DNA of 64,000 bases from Peptacetobacter sp. (lineage in GTDB: Bacteria > Bacillota > Clostridia > Peptostreptococcales > Peptostreptococcaceae). A program made the position numbers and the translations under genes. Position 1 is the stretch's first letter, and the number at the start of each line of letters is the position of its first letter. The notes beneath the pieces are model-generated. The model was not told the origin of the DNA. It saw nothing but the letters and a program-made list of their open reading frames with translations, and searched no databases. Positions 47,056 through 56,218 of the stretch are shown piece by piece. The stretch covers positions 1 through 64,000 of the forward strand of contig NZ_JARIBH010000076.1 of NCBI RefSeq assembly GCF_029264495.1, in the 5' to 3' direction.

Positions 47056-48285
47056 TTATTTTTTAGAAGTATTTATTTTTCTTGTTGATATTAAATCATT
47101 TTTATAAATTACTCTAAATATAAGTACACCTACTATATAAAGTAATACTGTTACAAAGTACGGTGTATTATAAGACATTTGTTCCATTAAAAAACCACCT
47201 ATAGTTATACCTATTGCACGACTTAAATTCTGTACAACAGCTGCTAAACTACTTAAATTAGTTCTTTCATCTTCTTCTATTAATTCCATCTCTAGATTTT
47301 GTATTACTGGTGTAGCCATATTCATAAGACCATTTCTCATAAAAAATGCTATTGTTATCATTATTATTCCTTGTGGAAACATAATTGATAATAAAAATGG
47401 TATTGATACTAATTGACATAATATTACTGTTCTTGCTCTACCAACTTTTGATACTATAAATGGTATTATCATTCCACCGATTATACATCCGAATTGAGAT
47501 ATTGATAGTATTGTTCCAACTATGGCATCGCTTATATTCATACTATACTTTAGATAAATACTAAAAAATGGAACGACTAATCCTGCTCCTATACCTATTA
47601 TTGCATAATATATCATAAAAGCTATAACATTTTTTTTCATAATATTTTTATATGCCTTCATACACCCTTTCATATCTCTCGGAATATGATTTTTAGGATC
47701 TTTCATTAAAGCTATTGGTACTATTGCTAATAATGACATTCCAGTAGAAATTAGAAATATTATCTGAACTGCTGTTTTTGAATCAATATAATGTGCCATA
47801 AAAGAAGATATTAATCCCCCTAAAAATGTAGCTAGTACGTATCCCATATTATATATTACATAACTAAGGCTAAATACAGCAACTCTATCCTCTTCTTCAG
47901 TATTTTCTGTTATAAACATACCTTCAGCTGTTGCTCTTACACTAAGTCCAAATCCTACTAATGTAGACATTATAAGTATTAATATTTTACTTTTTACAAA
48001 TATTATTCCTATACTGCCTAGTGCAGTAAATAAAAATCCCATCATGAAACTATATCTTCTACCTATTTTTTCTAAAAAATAAGCACTAAATACAGAACCA
48101 AATGCAATAACTAAAGTATTTATCGATAACACATATCCTACAAAATGTTCTCCATATCCTATTTCTTTTAAATAGATGCCTACAAATGTATTAAATACTC
48201 CCATTACAAAACATTCTATTAAATTTACTATTAGAAACATTCTCATATTTCTATTTAATTTTTTTATTACTTTTATTGTTTCCAT
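47056..48285 (-). CDS. Major facilitator superfamily transporter
   Basis: A 409-residue protein with 12 predicted helices. The helix 2-3 loop reads YFLEKIGRRYSFMMG, the MFS motif A (compare G-x3-D-R/K-x-G-R-R). The matching loop in the second half is VSKVGRARTVI. It is probably a drug or metabolite exporter of the DHA1 type; the substrate cannot be inferred. AAGGCGAG precedes the ATG. Confidence 0.85.
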   Translation of the reverse strand: METIKVIKKLNRNMRMFLIVNLIECFVMGVFNTFVGIYLKEIGYGEHFVGYVLSINTLVIAFGSVFSAYFLEKIGRRYSFMMGFLFTALGSIGIIFVKSKILILIMSTLVGFGLSVRATAEGMFITENTEEEDRVAVFSLSYVIYNMGYVLATFLGGLISSFMAHYIDSKTAVQIIFLISTGMSLLAIVPIALMKDPKNHIPRDMKGCMKAYKNIMKKNVIAFMIYYAIIGIGAGLVVPFFSIYLKYSMNISDAIVGTILSISQFGCIIGGMIIPFIVSKVGRARTVILCQLVSIPFLLSIMFPQGIIMITIAFFMRNGLMNMATPVIQNLEMELIEEDERTNLSSLAAVVQNLSRAIGITIGGFLMEQMSYNTPYFVTVLLYIVGVLIFRVIYKNDLISTRKINTSKK

Positions 48286-48348
48286 TTTCTCGCCTTGTCC
48301 TAATTATTAAATATTTTCATATACTATAAAATCATATACTATAAAAAA

Positions 48349-49539
48349 TTACATATTTTTAAATACTTTATATATCCTATTCATACATTCTTCTATTACT
48401 TTTCTAGAACAAGCGATATTTATTCTTTCAAAACCGCTTCCTTCTTCTCCAAACATTGTTCCTTCATCAAAAATAAGTCCTGCTTCTTCAAGCATTTTTG
48501 TTTCAAGTTCTTCAGCAGAAATTCCATATTCATTAAAATCTAACCACATTAAATATGTTCCTTCTGTAGGTATTACTTTTATTTTAGGAAGTTTTCTTTT
48601 TACAAAATCTTTTACAAACTCTACATTAGAATCTAAATATTCATTTAATTCATTCAACCAATCTTCACTTTCATCATATGCTGCTATTATTGCTTCTATT
48701 GAAAATGGATTTGGATTACTTTGAGCTGCACATCTTGAAACTTCTTCTAACCATTTTTCTCTAAGTTCGTTAGTATTTATTATTATATTAGACATTTGCA
48801 TTCCAGCAAGATTAAATGTTTTACTTGGAGCTAAACAAGTAACTATATTTTCTTTATACTCTGGACACAATTTTTGTAAATTTATATGTTTATTACCTTT
48901 TCTTATTAAGTCATTATGTATTTCATCTGCTATTATAAAAACATTATTTTTTTTGCATATTTCAACAACCTTTTTTAATTCTTCTTCTTTCCAAACTCTA
49001 CCAACTGGATTATGAGGAGAACAAAGTATCATAAGCTTATTATTTGGATTAGATGCTTTTTCTTCTAAATCTTCAAAGTCCATTGAATATTTTCCTTCTT
49101 TATATATAAGAGGATTATTTATAACTTTTCTATTATTTTCTTTTATTTTATTTGTAAAAGGATAATAAACAGGTCTTTGTATTATTACTCCATCATTTTC
49201 ATTTGTTAATAATCTTATAAGTATAGATATTGCTGGAACTACACCTCCACTAAACATAATAGATTCTTTTTCTAGTTCCCAATCAAATCTTCTTTTGTAC
49301 CAATTCAAAATAGCATTATAAAATCTATCTATCTCTCTTGTACTATATCCAAATATTTTCCTATCTGCTACATTGTGTATAGATTTAATTATAGGTTCTG
49401 CTACTTCAAAATCCATATCTGCAACCCACATAGGTATTGAGTCTTCCTTTGCTCTTGGAAATGACTTATCTAAATTATCCCATTTTATACAGTTTGTATT
49501 TCTTCTTTCTACATATTTGTCGAAATCATATTTTCCCAT
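48349..49539 (-). CDS. PLP-dependent C-S lyase, MalY/PatB family
   Basis: A 396-residue aminotransferase fold-type I enzyme of the MalY/PatB (cystathionine beta-lyase) group. The PLP lysine lies in LAPSKTFNLAGMQMSNIII near residue 232; other family parts are WVADMDFEVAEPI, CSPHNPVGRVW and ADEIHNDLI. It cleaves cystathionine or cysteine conjugates to homocysteine or thiol, pyruvate and ammonia. The ATG at 49539 is preferred to an upstream TTG that overlaps the GGGAG site. Confidence 0.92.
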   Translation of the reverse strand: MGKYDFDKYVERRNTNCIKWDNLDKSFPRAKEDSIPMWVADMDFEVAEPIIKSIHNVADRKIFGYSTREIDRFYNAILNWYKRRFDWELEKESIMFSGGVVPAISILIRLLTNENDGVIIQRPVYYPFTNKIKENNRKVINNPLIYKEGKYSMDFEDLEEKASNPNNKLMILCSPHNPVGRVWKEEELKKVVEICKKNNVFIIADEIHNDLIRKGNKHINLQKLCPEYKENIVTCLAPSKTFNLAGMQMSNIIINTNELREKWLEEVSRCAAQSNPNPFSIEAIIAAYDESEDWLNELNEYLDSNVEFVKDFVKRKLPKIKVIPTEGTYLMWLDFNEYGISAEELETKMLEEAGLIFDEGTMFGEEGSGFERINIACSRKVIEECMNRIYKVFKNM

Positions 49540-49727
49540 TTTCCCATCTCCCAACTTAAATATTAAATTTATAAATCTTTTTTCTTTTACCCTATTATAT
49601 TATAATCCATTTTTACTACTTATGTTAATATTTTTCAAAATTTTTTATATATTAAAAATTTATATAAAATAATAAATCTATCTTCCATATATAAAAATAA
49701 TCTATCTAAATTTTATAATTTTCTATA

Positions 49728-49759
49728 CAAAAAAGTCGTCAATAATTTTTGACGACTTA
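49728..49759 (-). terminator. Terminator of the EamA transporter gene
   Basis: AAGTCGTCAA / TTGACGACTT closes a 6-base loop and is followed by six T residues on the minus strand. Confidence 0.88.
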
Positions 49760-49796
49760 ATGTTTTATTTATATATTTTTATCTATACTATCAATA

Positions 49797-50675
49797 TTAA
49801 TTATCACTAATTTTTTCCGATGAATCTAATTTTTTATTATATATAAACATATATAACGCTGCTGTGAATATTATAAAATATCCTACTATACTCCATTTAT
49901 CTGGATAAACTCCAAAAATAAATATACTCAATATAGCTGAGAATATAATATTAGTATAATCAAATATCGATATTTCTTTTGCTGGTGCATATCTATATGC
50001 TAAAGTTACTCCAAACTGTCCTATACTAGCAAAAATACCTGCTAAAATCATATATATAAATTGAGTTATTGTTATTGGTTCATATACCATTATTACTATA
50101 GGCAATATAGAAATCATAGAAAATACTGAGAAGAAAAATACTATTGTATAGTAATCTTCTTTTCCTCCAATAGCTCTAAGACAAGTATATGCTGATGCTG
50201 CAAACATTGCACCTAATATGCCTGCTATATAAGGTATTATTTGTATACTAAATGTTGGTTTAATAATAAATAACGCTCCAATAAATGCTATTATTATCAT
50301 AGAAACTTGCTTTGAATTGATTTTTTCTTTTAAGAAAATTGCACTCAAAATTACTACTAAGAAAGGACTTATTTTATTTAACATATTTGCATCAGATAGT
50401 ATAAGTTTATCTATAGCATAAAAATTAAATATAACTCCCAATGTTCCAAATATTGATCTCCATAATAATAGCTTTCTATTTTCTTTTTTACCTACAAAAC
50501 TTCCTTTATGTTTTATGATAAGATATAATGCTATTATTGTTGAAATGAGATTTCTAAAAAATACCTTCTGAAAACTCGGTAAATCTCCAGCTAGTTTAAC
50601 AAAGGCAGACATTCCTGCAAATCCTGCTGCAGATAAAATTATAAAAAATATCCCTTTTAATCTATTTGATTTCAT
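49797..50675 (-). CDS. EamA/DMT-family metabolite transporter
   Basis: A 292-residue membrane protein with ten helices in two EamA repeats (first ~140 residues, then from about 150). The first repeat carries FKLAGDLPSFQKVFFRN-type spacing and FYAIDKLILSDANMLNKISP, both typical of the family, and the second has LAYRYAPAKEISIFDY. Likely an exporter of amino acids or related metabolites. AAGGAGG precedes the ATG. Monocistronic. Confidence 0.87.
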   Translation of the reverse strand: MKSNRLKGIFFIILSAAGFAGMSAFVKLAGDLPSFQKVFFRNLISTIIALYLIIKHKGSFVGKKENRKLLLWRSIFGTLGVIFNFYAIDKLILSDANMLNKISPFLVVILSAIFLKEKINSKQVSMIIIAFIGALFIIKPTFSIQIIPYIAGILGAMFAASAYTCLRAIGGKEDYYTIVFFFSVFSMISILPIVIMVYEPITITQFIYMILAGIFASIGQFGVTLAYRYAPAKEISIFDYTNIIFSAILSIFIFGVYPDKWSIVGYFIIFTAALYMFIYNKKLDSSEKISDN

Positions 50676-51012
50676 AATTACCTCCTTTTTAAAATTAAAT
50701 TTTAATATATTTAGTTATTATTAAATATTTCTTTCTTTATTAGTTTATATTTATTATAATTAGCTGTCAAGTTAGTATAAATGTTGAAATATAAGCAATC
50801 CATTATATATATCGTTTTCATTTAAAATTTATTTTTTTAAATTTTTATTTTTTTATTTATTAAATTCCTCTAAAAATACTCATTCTCTAAGTTTATATTA
50901 TTTTAAAACTAGCTTAAATAGATTTTTATATTTACTAAATTTTATTAAAATTTATATTCATACTAGATTATTTTTTAAATATATATTATAATTTTATAGC
51001 GTATTAAATTTA
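50676..51012. other. Intergenic AT-rich stretch without a gene
   Basis: It separates the divergent EamA and RidA genes and must hold both promoters. TATAAT near 50988 could be the RidA -10 box, without a convincing -35. No structured RNA is apparent. Confidence 0.4.
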
Positions 51013-51025
51013 AGGAGGACGATTT

Positions 51026-51370
51026 ATGACAATTGAAAGATTCGAAGGAACAGGTAGAATGAGTAGAGTTGTTAAACATGCCAATACTATTTATTTATGT
51101 GGTCAGACTTGTGCAGAAGGAGATATAATAGAACAAACTAAAGGTGTTCTTGCTAAAGTTGAAGATTTATTAGAAAATTATGGTTCTGATAAGAAAAATA
51201 TACTTTCTGTTACTATATACTTAAGAGATATGAAAGACTTTGAAAAAATGAACTCTGTATGGGATGCTTGGGTTGAAGAAGGTCATGAACCAGCAAGAGC
51301 ATGTGTTGAAGCTAGATTAGCTAGAGAACATCTTCTTGTTGAAATGAGCGTTGTTGCAGCAGAAAAATAA
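51026..51370 (+). CDS. RidA/YjgF-family protein
   Basis: A 114-residue protein of the YjgF/YER057c/UK114 superfamily. RidA members hydrolyse reactive enamine/imine products of PLP enzymes. The ligand-binding Arg lies in [12 protein letters not shown] near residue 90, and [24 protein letters not shown] matches the central part. It is closer to the RutC/YoaB-like subgroups than to classic RidA. GGAGG precedes the ATG. A GntR-type regulator follows 183 bp later. Confidence 0.88.
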   Translation: MTIERFEGTGRMSRVVKHANTIYLCGQTCAEGDIIEQTKGVLAKVEDLLENYGSDKKNILSVTIYLRDMKDFEKMNSVWDAWVEEGHEPARACVEARLAREHLLVEMSVVAAEK

Positions 51371-51553
51371 TCTTGTTAATAAAAGCGATTTATTTGAATA
51401 TTTTAAGTTCATTTAAATTGCTTTTTATTTTTTATATTTAAAGGAAATTTTATTTTAATAAATTTCTATTTTTTTAAAATTTTACATAGCTCGACAAGTA
51501 TGTTAAAATATTATAAAATAGAAGTATTATAATTAATTAAAGTAGGTGATTTA

Positions 51554-52189
51554 ATGGATACCAATTATACAATGCCTATATATCAAAAAATAGCACTTGA
51601 TATAGCTAATAAGATATATACTGGTGAAATAGAAGAAAATTCGATTTTATACGGACGTTCTGTTTTAGCTGGTAAATATAATGTCTCTCCAGAAACGGTT
51701 AGACGTTCAGTTAAAATACTTGAAGACATTGGAGTTGTTAAAAGTATTAAAGGAAAAGGTGTTATAGTACTTTCATCTACTAAAGCATCTTCTTTTATAA
51801 AAAAATATCAAGATCTTACTAATATATCATCATATAAATCAGATTTATATGATCTTTTAGATGCAAAATCAAAAATTGAAGATAATATATTAGATACTAT
51901 AAATAAGATTTTGGATTATTCTAATAGACTAGAAATTATAAATCCTCTTGTACCTGCACAGTTTGTTCTTACAAAAGAATGTAAGTATATTGGCCAAGAT
52001 GCTGGTAAAACTAAATTTTGGCAAAATACTGGAGGTACAATTGTTGCTATAAAAAGAGATGATGAGCTTATAATATCACCTGGACCTTATATAGAATTTA
52101 TGGAGGGTGATACTCTTCTTGTCGTTGGTGATAAGCATATATTTAATTCTGTACCTATGTTTTTATATGGACAAGACGAAAAAAAATAA
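51554..52189 (+). CDS. GntR-type regulator with C-terminal RCK_C (TrkA-C) domain
   Basis: A 211-residue regulator. The N-terminal GntR winged helix (PIYQKIALDIANKIYTGEI, AGKYNVSPETVRRSVKIL) is followed by a coiled-coil segment near residues 95-130. An RCK_C domain from about residue 135 contains KFWQNTGGTIVAIKRDDE and PYIEFMEGDTLLVVG. This is the layout of BusR, a c-di-AMP-responsive repressor of osmolyte uptake in streptococci and lactococci. c-di-AMP binding is inferred from layout only; no osmolyte transporter is adjacent. Confidence 0.85.
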   Translation: MDTNYTMPIYQKIALDIANKIYTGEIEENSILYGRSVLAGKYNVSPETVRRSVKILEDIGVVKSIKGKGVIVLSSTKASSFIKKYQDLTNISSYKSDLYDLLDAKSKIEDNILDTINKILDYSNRLEIINPLVPAQFVLTKECKYIGQDAGKTKFWQNTGGTIVAIKRDDELIISPGPYIEFMEGDTLLVVGDKHIFNSVPMFLYGQDEKK

Positions 52190-52222
52190 TTTTATAATAA
52201 TATCCGTTTGATTAAAATTAAT

Positions 52223-52260
52223 AAAAGGACTTAAATTAAAATCTAATTTAGTCCTTTTTA
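52223..52260. terminator. Bidirectional terminator
   Basis: AAAAGGACT...AGTCCTTTT, with A/T pairing inside, separates the regulator gene from the convergent HAD gene. Confidence 0.85.
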
Positions 52261-52266
52261 TATTTT

Positions 52267-52974
52267 TTATATTATTTTATTTTCTATAAAATCTATGGCC
52301 TCATCTGAACTTTCAAACTTAGCTAATAATATTTCTTCTACTTCACTAGGTGCATTTTTTATTAAATCAGGAATCATTATAGGATTCATTCCAGCTAAAT
52401 CAGCTGCAATTATTCCTTTTGGAGAATCTTCAAATGCTATACAATTATTATAGTTTACCTTTAACTCATCACATGCTTTTATATATATTTGTGGATCTGG
52501 TTTAGATTTTGTAACCATATCTCCACATATTATAATATCAAAATATTTTTCTATACCAACTTTTTTTATTTTATCCATTGCAAATGCTCTACTTGATGAT
52601 GTAGCTACAGCCATTTTTATTTTATTATTTTTTAGGTATTCTAATATATTTTTTAATCCCTTTTTTATAGGTATCCCATTTTTTTCCATATATAATGAAG
52701 AAACTTCTCTATATCTTTCCGTAAATTTATCAAATTCAAATTCTTCTCCATATTTTTCTCTAAAGTATTCTTTTCTTTGATTATGGTTCATTCCTAATGT
52801 ATTAAATATATTATCACCAAAGTTTTCAAATCCCATCTCTTTTCCAACAATATCCCAAGAATATTTAATTATCCATTCTGTATTAAATATCAATCCATCC
52901 ATATCAAATACTACTGCTTCTAGATTTTTTCTTAAAGTTTTTGCTTTTATTTCATTAAATTCATTTATTTCCAT
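52267..52974 (-). CDS. HAD-superfamily hydrolase (beta-phosphoglucomutase-like)
   Basis: A 235-residue HAD phosphatase with a helical cap (subfamily IA). Motif I is VVFDMDGLIFNTE, with nucleophile and acid Asp. Motif II is MAVATSSS, and motif III is KSKPDPQIY with IAFEDSPKGIIAA. The common DxE after motif I reads NTE. It may dephosphorylate or isomerise a sugar phosphate. GGGGAG precedes the ATG. Substrate unknown. Confidence 0.87.
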   Translation of the reverse strand: MEINEFNEIKAKTLRKNLEAVVFDMDGLIFNTEWIIKYSWDIVGKEMGFENFGDNIFNTLGMNHNQRKEYFREKYGEEFEFDKFTERYREVSSLYMEKNGIPIKKGLKNILEYLKNNKIKMAVATSSSRAFAMDKIKKVGIEKYFDIIICGDMVTKSKPDPQIYIKACDELKVNYNNCIAFEDSPKGIIAADLAGMNPIMIPDLIKNAPSEVEEILLAKFESSDEAIDFIENKII

Positions 52975-53063
52975 CTTATTCTCCCCTTTATTTTTCTTAT
53001 CTCAATTTTATTATATATTTAAATCATCATAAAATACATCATTTTATATAATTTTTACAAATT

Positions 53064-53099
53064 AAAAACCAGTAGAGTTCCCAAGTTCTACTGGTTTTA
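53064..53099 (-). terminator. Terminator of the lysine carrier gene
   Basis: AAAACCAGTAGA / TCTACTGGTTTT with a short loop follows the NhaC-type gene and is followed by T-rich sequence on the minus strand. Confidence 0.88.
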
Positions 53100-53198
53100 T
53101 GGTTAGTGAATCATTTTTATTTTTAAATTTACCAAACTTTTAAATTGATAAATTTTTAAACGTTTTAAATATATTTATTATATTCTTATTTTACAAAT

Positions 53199-54824
53199 TT
53201 ATTCTATATATGTTCCATTTGCTTTTTCTCTATTTTTTATAAATGCTAATACTCCTATTACTGATAGAAGACCTAGTCCTAAAGATATATATACATTTTT
53301 TGTAAATCCAGCTATTATATATGTTATAAAAGATATAATAGCTACTATTGAGGCATATGGTATCTGTGTTGAAACGTGATTTACATGGTCGCTTTGTGAT
53401 CCTGCTGATGCCATTATTGTTGTATCAGAAATTGGTGAACAGTGATCTCCACATACAGCACCTGCCATACAAGCTGATATAGATATTATCATCATTTCAT
53501 GATTATTTGCAAAAACTCCAACAACTATTGGTATAAGTATTCCGAAAGTACCCCAAGATGTTCCAGTTGCAAATGCTAAAAAACAACCTACTATAAATAT
53601 AACTGCTGGTAGGAAATTCATTAATGATTTTGCATTTCCTTTCATTATAGCTTCTACAAATGGTGCTGCCCCTAAGCTATCAGTCATAGCTTTTAAAGTC
53701 CACGCAAATGTTAATATCATTATTGCTGGTACCATAGATTTAAATCCTTCAGGTATACAATCCATACATTCTTTAAATGTTAAAACTTTTCTAGAAACAT
53801 AAAGTATTATTGTAACAACTAATGCAAAGAAACTTCCTAATGCTAAGCCAACAGAGGCATCTGCTTTTGAAAATGCTGTTACTATGTTAACACCACTAAA
53901 ATATCCACCTGTATATACCATACCTATGACACAAAATACTATAAGAGATGCTATTGGAACTATTAAATCTATAACATGTCCATTATTATTTTCTTTTATT
54001 TCTTCATTATAAGCGTATGGTCTAGCTCCTGTAGTAAATAAATCACCTTTTTTTGCATTATCTTCATGAACTTTCATAGGTCCAAAATCTACTTTTAAAA
54101 GAACTATTCCTAACATCATTATAATAGTAAATAATGCATAGAAATTGTATGGTATAGCTTGAACAAATATTGATAAACCATCTTCTCCTGGTACAAATCC
54201 TGTTACTGCCGCAGCCCATGATGATATAGGTGCTATTATACAAATTGGTGCAGCTGTTGAATCTATTAAATATGCTAATTTCGCTCTAGATACATTGTGT
54301 TTATCAGTTATCGGTCTCATAACACTTCCTACTGTTAGACAGTTGAAATAATCATCTATAAATATCAAACATCCTAATATTATTGTTGTTATCTGAGCTC
54401 CTACTCTTGTTTTTATATGTTTACTTGCCCATCTTCCAAATGCAGCAGATCCACCTGCTCTATTCATTAAACTTACCATAGCTCCTAATATGACTAAGAA
54501 TATTAATATCCCTACATTATAAGGATTAGATAAAACTTTTATTATTCCGTCATTTAATACATGAGTTAATGTTTTCTCTACATTACCTCCACCATAGAAT
54601 ATACCACCTACTAAAATACCTACAAACAATGAACTATATACTTCTTTTGTTATAAGTGCTAATGATATAGCTACTACTGGTGGAACTAGTGCCCATGCTG
54701 TTGCATATAAACTTGGTACATATTCACTTGTTGTATTCCCTTCTGCAAATACTACCACTGTCATTGTCATTATAATCATTATGCATATCGATAAAATGCT
54801 AAATAATCTTTTAAAATTCCTCAT
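53199..54824 (-). CDS. NhaC-family carrier, probable lysine transporter (LysW type)
   Basis: A 541-residue protein with about 12-13 helices. It belongs to the NhaC Na+/H+ antiporter superfamily (YSSLFVGILVGG, DDYFNCLTVGSVMRPITD, SWGTFGILIPI, GDHCSPISDTTIM). An N-terminal hydrophobic segment may be a signal anchor. The upstream lysine riboswitch and its attenuator mark it as a lysine transporter, as known for the NhaC-type LysW genes controlled by the same element. GGAGGG precedes the ATG. Generic annotation as a Na+/H+ antiporter would miss this. Confidence 0.88.
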   Translation of the reverse strand: MRNFKRLFSILSICIMIIMTMTVVVFAEGNTTSEYVPSLYATAWALVPPVVAISLALITKEVYSSLFVGILVGGIFYGGGNVEKTLTHVLNDGIIKVLSNPYNVGILIFLVILGAMVSLMNRAGGSAAFGRWASKHIKTRVGAQITTIILGCLIFIDDYFNCLTVGSVMRPITDKHNVSRAKLAYLIDSTAAPICIIAPISSWAAAVTGFVPGEDGLSIFVQAIPYNFYALFTIIMMLGIVLLKVDFGPMKVHEDNAKKGDLFTTGARPYAYNEEIKENNNGHVIDLIVPIASLIVFCVIGMVYTGGYFSGVNIVTAFSKADASVGLALGSFFALVVTIILYVSRKVLTFKECMDCIPEGFKSMVPAIMILTFAWTLKAMTDSLGAAPFVEAIMKGNAKSLMNFLPAVIFIVGCFLAFATGTSWGTFGILIPIVVGVFANNHEMMIISISACMAGAVCGDHCSPISDTTIMASAGSQSDHVNHVSTQIPYASIVAIISFITYIIAGFTKNVYISLGLGLLSVIGVLAFIKNREKANGTYIE

Positions 54825-54851
54825 TTTCTACTTTCCTCCCTTTTTAAATAA

Positions 54852-54898
54852 TAAAAAAACCATAAATGATATATCACAAAGAATATAGCATTTATGGC
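54852..54898 (-). terminator. Attenuator of the lysine riboswitch
   Basis: On the minus strand CCATAAATG / CATTTATGG closes a long hairpin, followed by a T-run, between the aptamer and the carrier start. Lysine binding should favour termination. Confidence 0.85.
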
Positions 54899-54940
54899 TG
54901 TATTTTACTAAATAAAAAAAGAATCTATTTTTATAACCAA

Positions 54941-55095
54941 GATAGCGCTCCACTCATTGTGACAGTGCATCGCATATTTTACGATGCCCCAGAACAGACT
55001 TTGGTGCAAAATCTGAACTTCGGCGACATTTCCTTTCAATACTAACAGCTGCCCTGCTATAGTTAGTACATACTAATAAATATCGCGCCTCTATC
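54941..55095 (-). promoter_or_regulatory. Lysine riboswitch (L box)
   Basis: The minus strand holds the class's conserved parts in order: GATAGAGGCGCGA, AGTA, GAAAGGAAATGTCGCCGAAG, CTGGGG, CACTGTCAC and GTGGAGCGCTATC. The first and last pair as P1. Confidence 0.95.
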
Positions 55096-55131
55096 ATTTT
55101 ACGATAATATTAAGTTTATGCAATTACTTTA

Positions 55132-56061
55132 TCATTTTAATTTTATACTGTCAATAGAAAAATATAAATTTTCTATCATTTCTTTTGACGATGGTTTTGT
55201 TCCTATTGTCATTACAGCACCTACAGACATTGCAGTTGCTAGTTTAGCTGTCTTTTCAAAATTTAATTTATTACCTATACCATAAATTAATCCTGCCATA
55301 AGTGCATCTCCTGCACCAACAGTAGAATGTGTCTTAACTTTTGGAGATATACATAAATATGTATCTTCTTTTGTAGTGAACATCGCTCCTTTTTCTGCCA
55401 TAGAAACTACAACATATTTAATTCCCTTTTTTATAAATTCATTCGAAATTTCTAAAATTTCTTTTTCTGAAATATCGTCTTTTTTATATACTTTTTTTAA
55501 TTCTTTTAATTTTATTTTTAATATTTCTGGTTTTTCCATTAATACATCATCTAAAATTTCTCCTGAAGAATCTATCGCAACCTTAGCCCCTCTTTCATGA
55601 GCTAGATTTATTATTTTTTTGAATAAATCAGATTCTATTCCTTGAGATATTTTACCAGATAACACAAATAATGTATCTTCTGTTGCATAACTATCTATTT
55701 TTATCATCATTTCATTTATCCGATCTAATGATATTTCAGGACCTATACCATTTAATTCTGTAATATTTCCATTTTTTTCAATTATTTTTGTATTTATTCT
55801 TGTTTCTCCATATATATAGGTAAAATCATTTTTAATTTGTAAATTATTTATCATATCTTTAAAAATATTTCCTATTCTTCCACCTATAAATCCAAGAATT
55901 ACAGGATTTTCTGATAATACTTTTAAATTTTTAGCTACATTTATTCCTTTTCCACCTGCATCTATTTCCATATGTTCCACTCTATTAATTCCAGTATATT
56001 TATAATTATTTATATCTATAGTTTGGTCAATTGCAGGATTAAAAGATATTGTTATAATCAT
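55132..56061 (-). CDS. PfkB-family sugar kinase, 1-phosphofructokinase-like
   Basis: A 309-residue ribokinase-fold enzyme. It starts MIITISFNPAID, as 1-phosphofructokinases and tagatose-6-phosphate kinases do. The sugar site is GGKGINVAKNLK, and the catalytic Asp is in TVGAGDALMAGLIYG near residue 250. The ATG at 56061 follows GAAGGAG. No fructose PTS gene is adjacent, so fructose-1-phosphate is the likely but unproven substrate; tagatose-6-phosphate is the alternative. Confidence 0.87.
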   Translation of the reverse strand: MIITISFNPAIDQTIDINNYKYTGINRVEHMEIDAGGKGINVAKNLKVLSENPVILGFIGGRIGNIFKDMINNLQIKNDFTYIYGETRINTKIIEKNGNITELNGIGPEISLDRINEMMIKIDSYATEDTLFVLSGKISQGIESDLFKKIINLAHERGAKVAIDSSGEILDDVLMEKPEILKIKLKELKKVYKKDDISEKEILEISNEFIKKGIKYVVVSMAEKGAMFTTKEDTYLCISPKVKTHSTVGAGDALMAGLIYGIGNKLNFEKTAKLATAMSVGAVMTIGTKPSSKEMIENLYFSIDSIKLK

Positions 56062-56177
56062 ATTTTTCTCCTTCATAACTTATTTCTATTAAGTATAAGT
56101 ATAACATATTTTTACAAAATAAAAAATTTTAAAATAATTATAATAGCATAAATTCTTTGTAGTATAAATTCTTTTAA

Positions 56178-56213
56178 AAAAATAATAGAGAAAATAATTT
56201 TCCTCTATTATTT
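56178..56213 (-). terminator. Terminator of the MATE gene
   Basis: AAATAATAGAG pairs with CTCTATTATTT around an A/T palindrome; T residues follow on the minus strand. Confidence 0.75.
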
Positions 56214-56218
56214 TAAAT

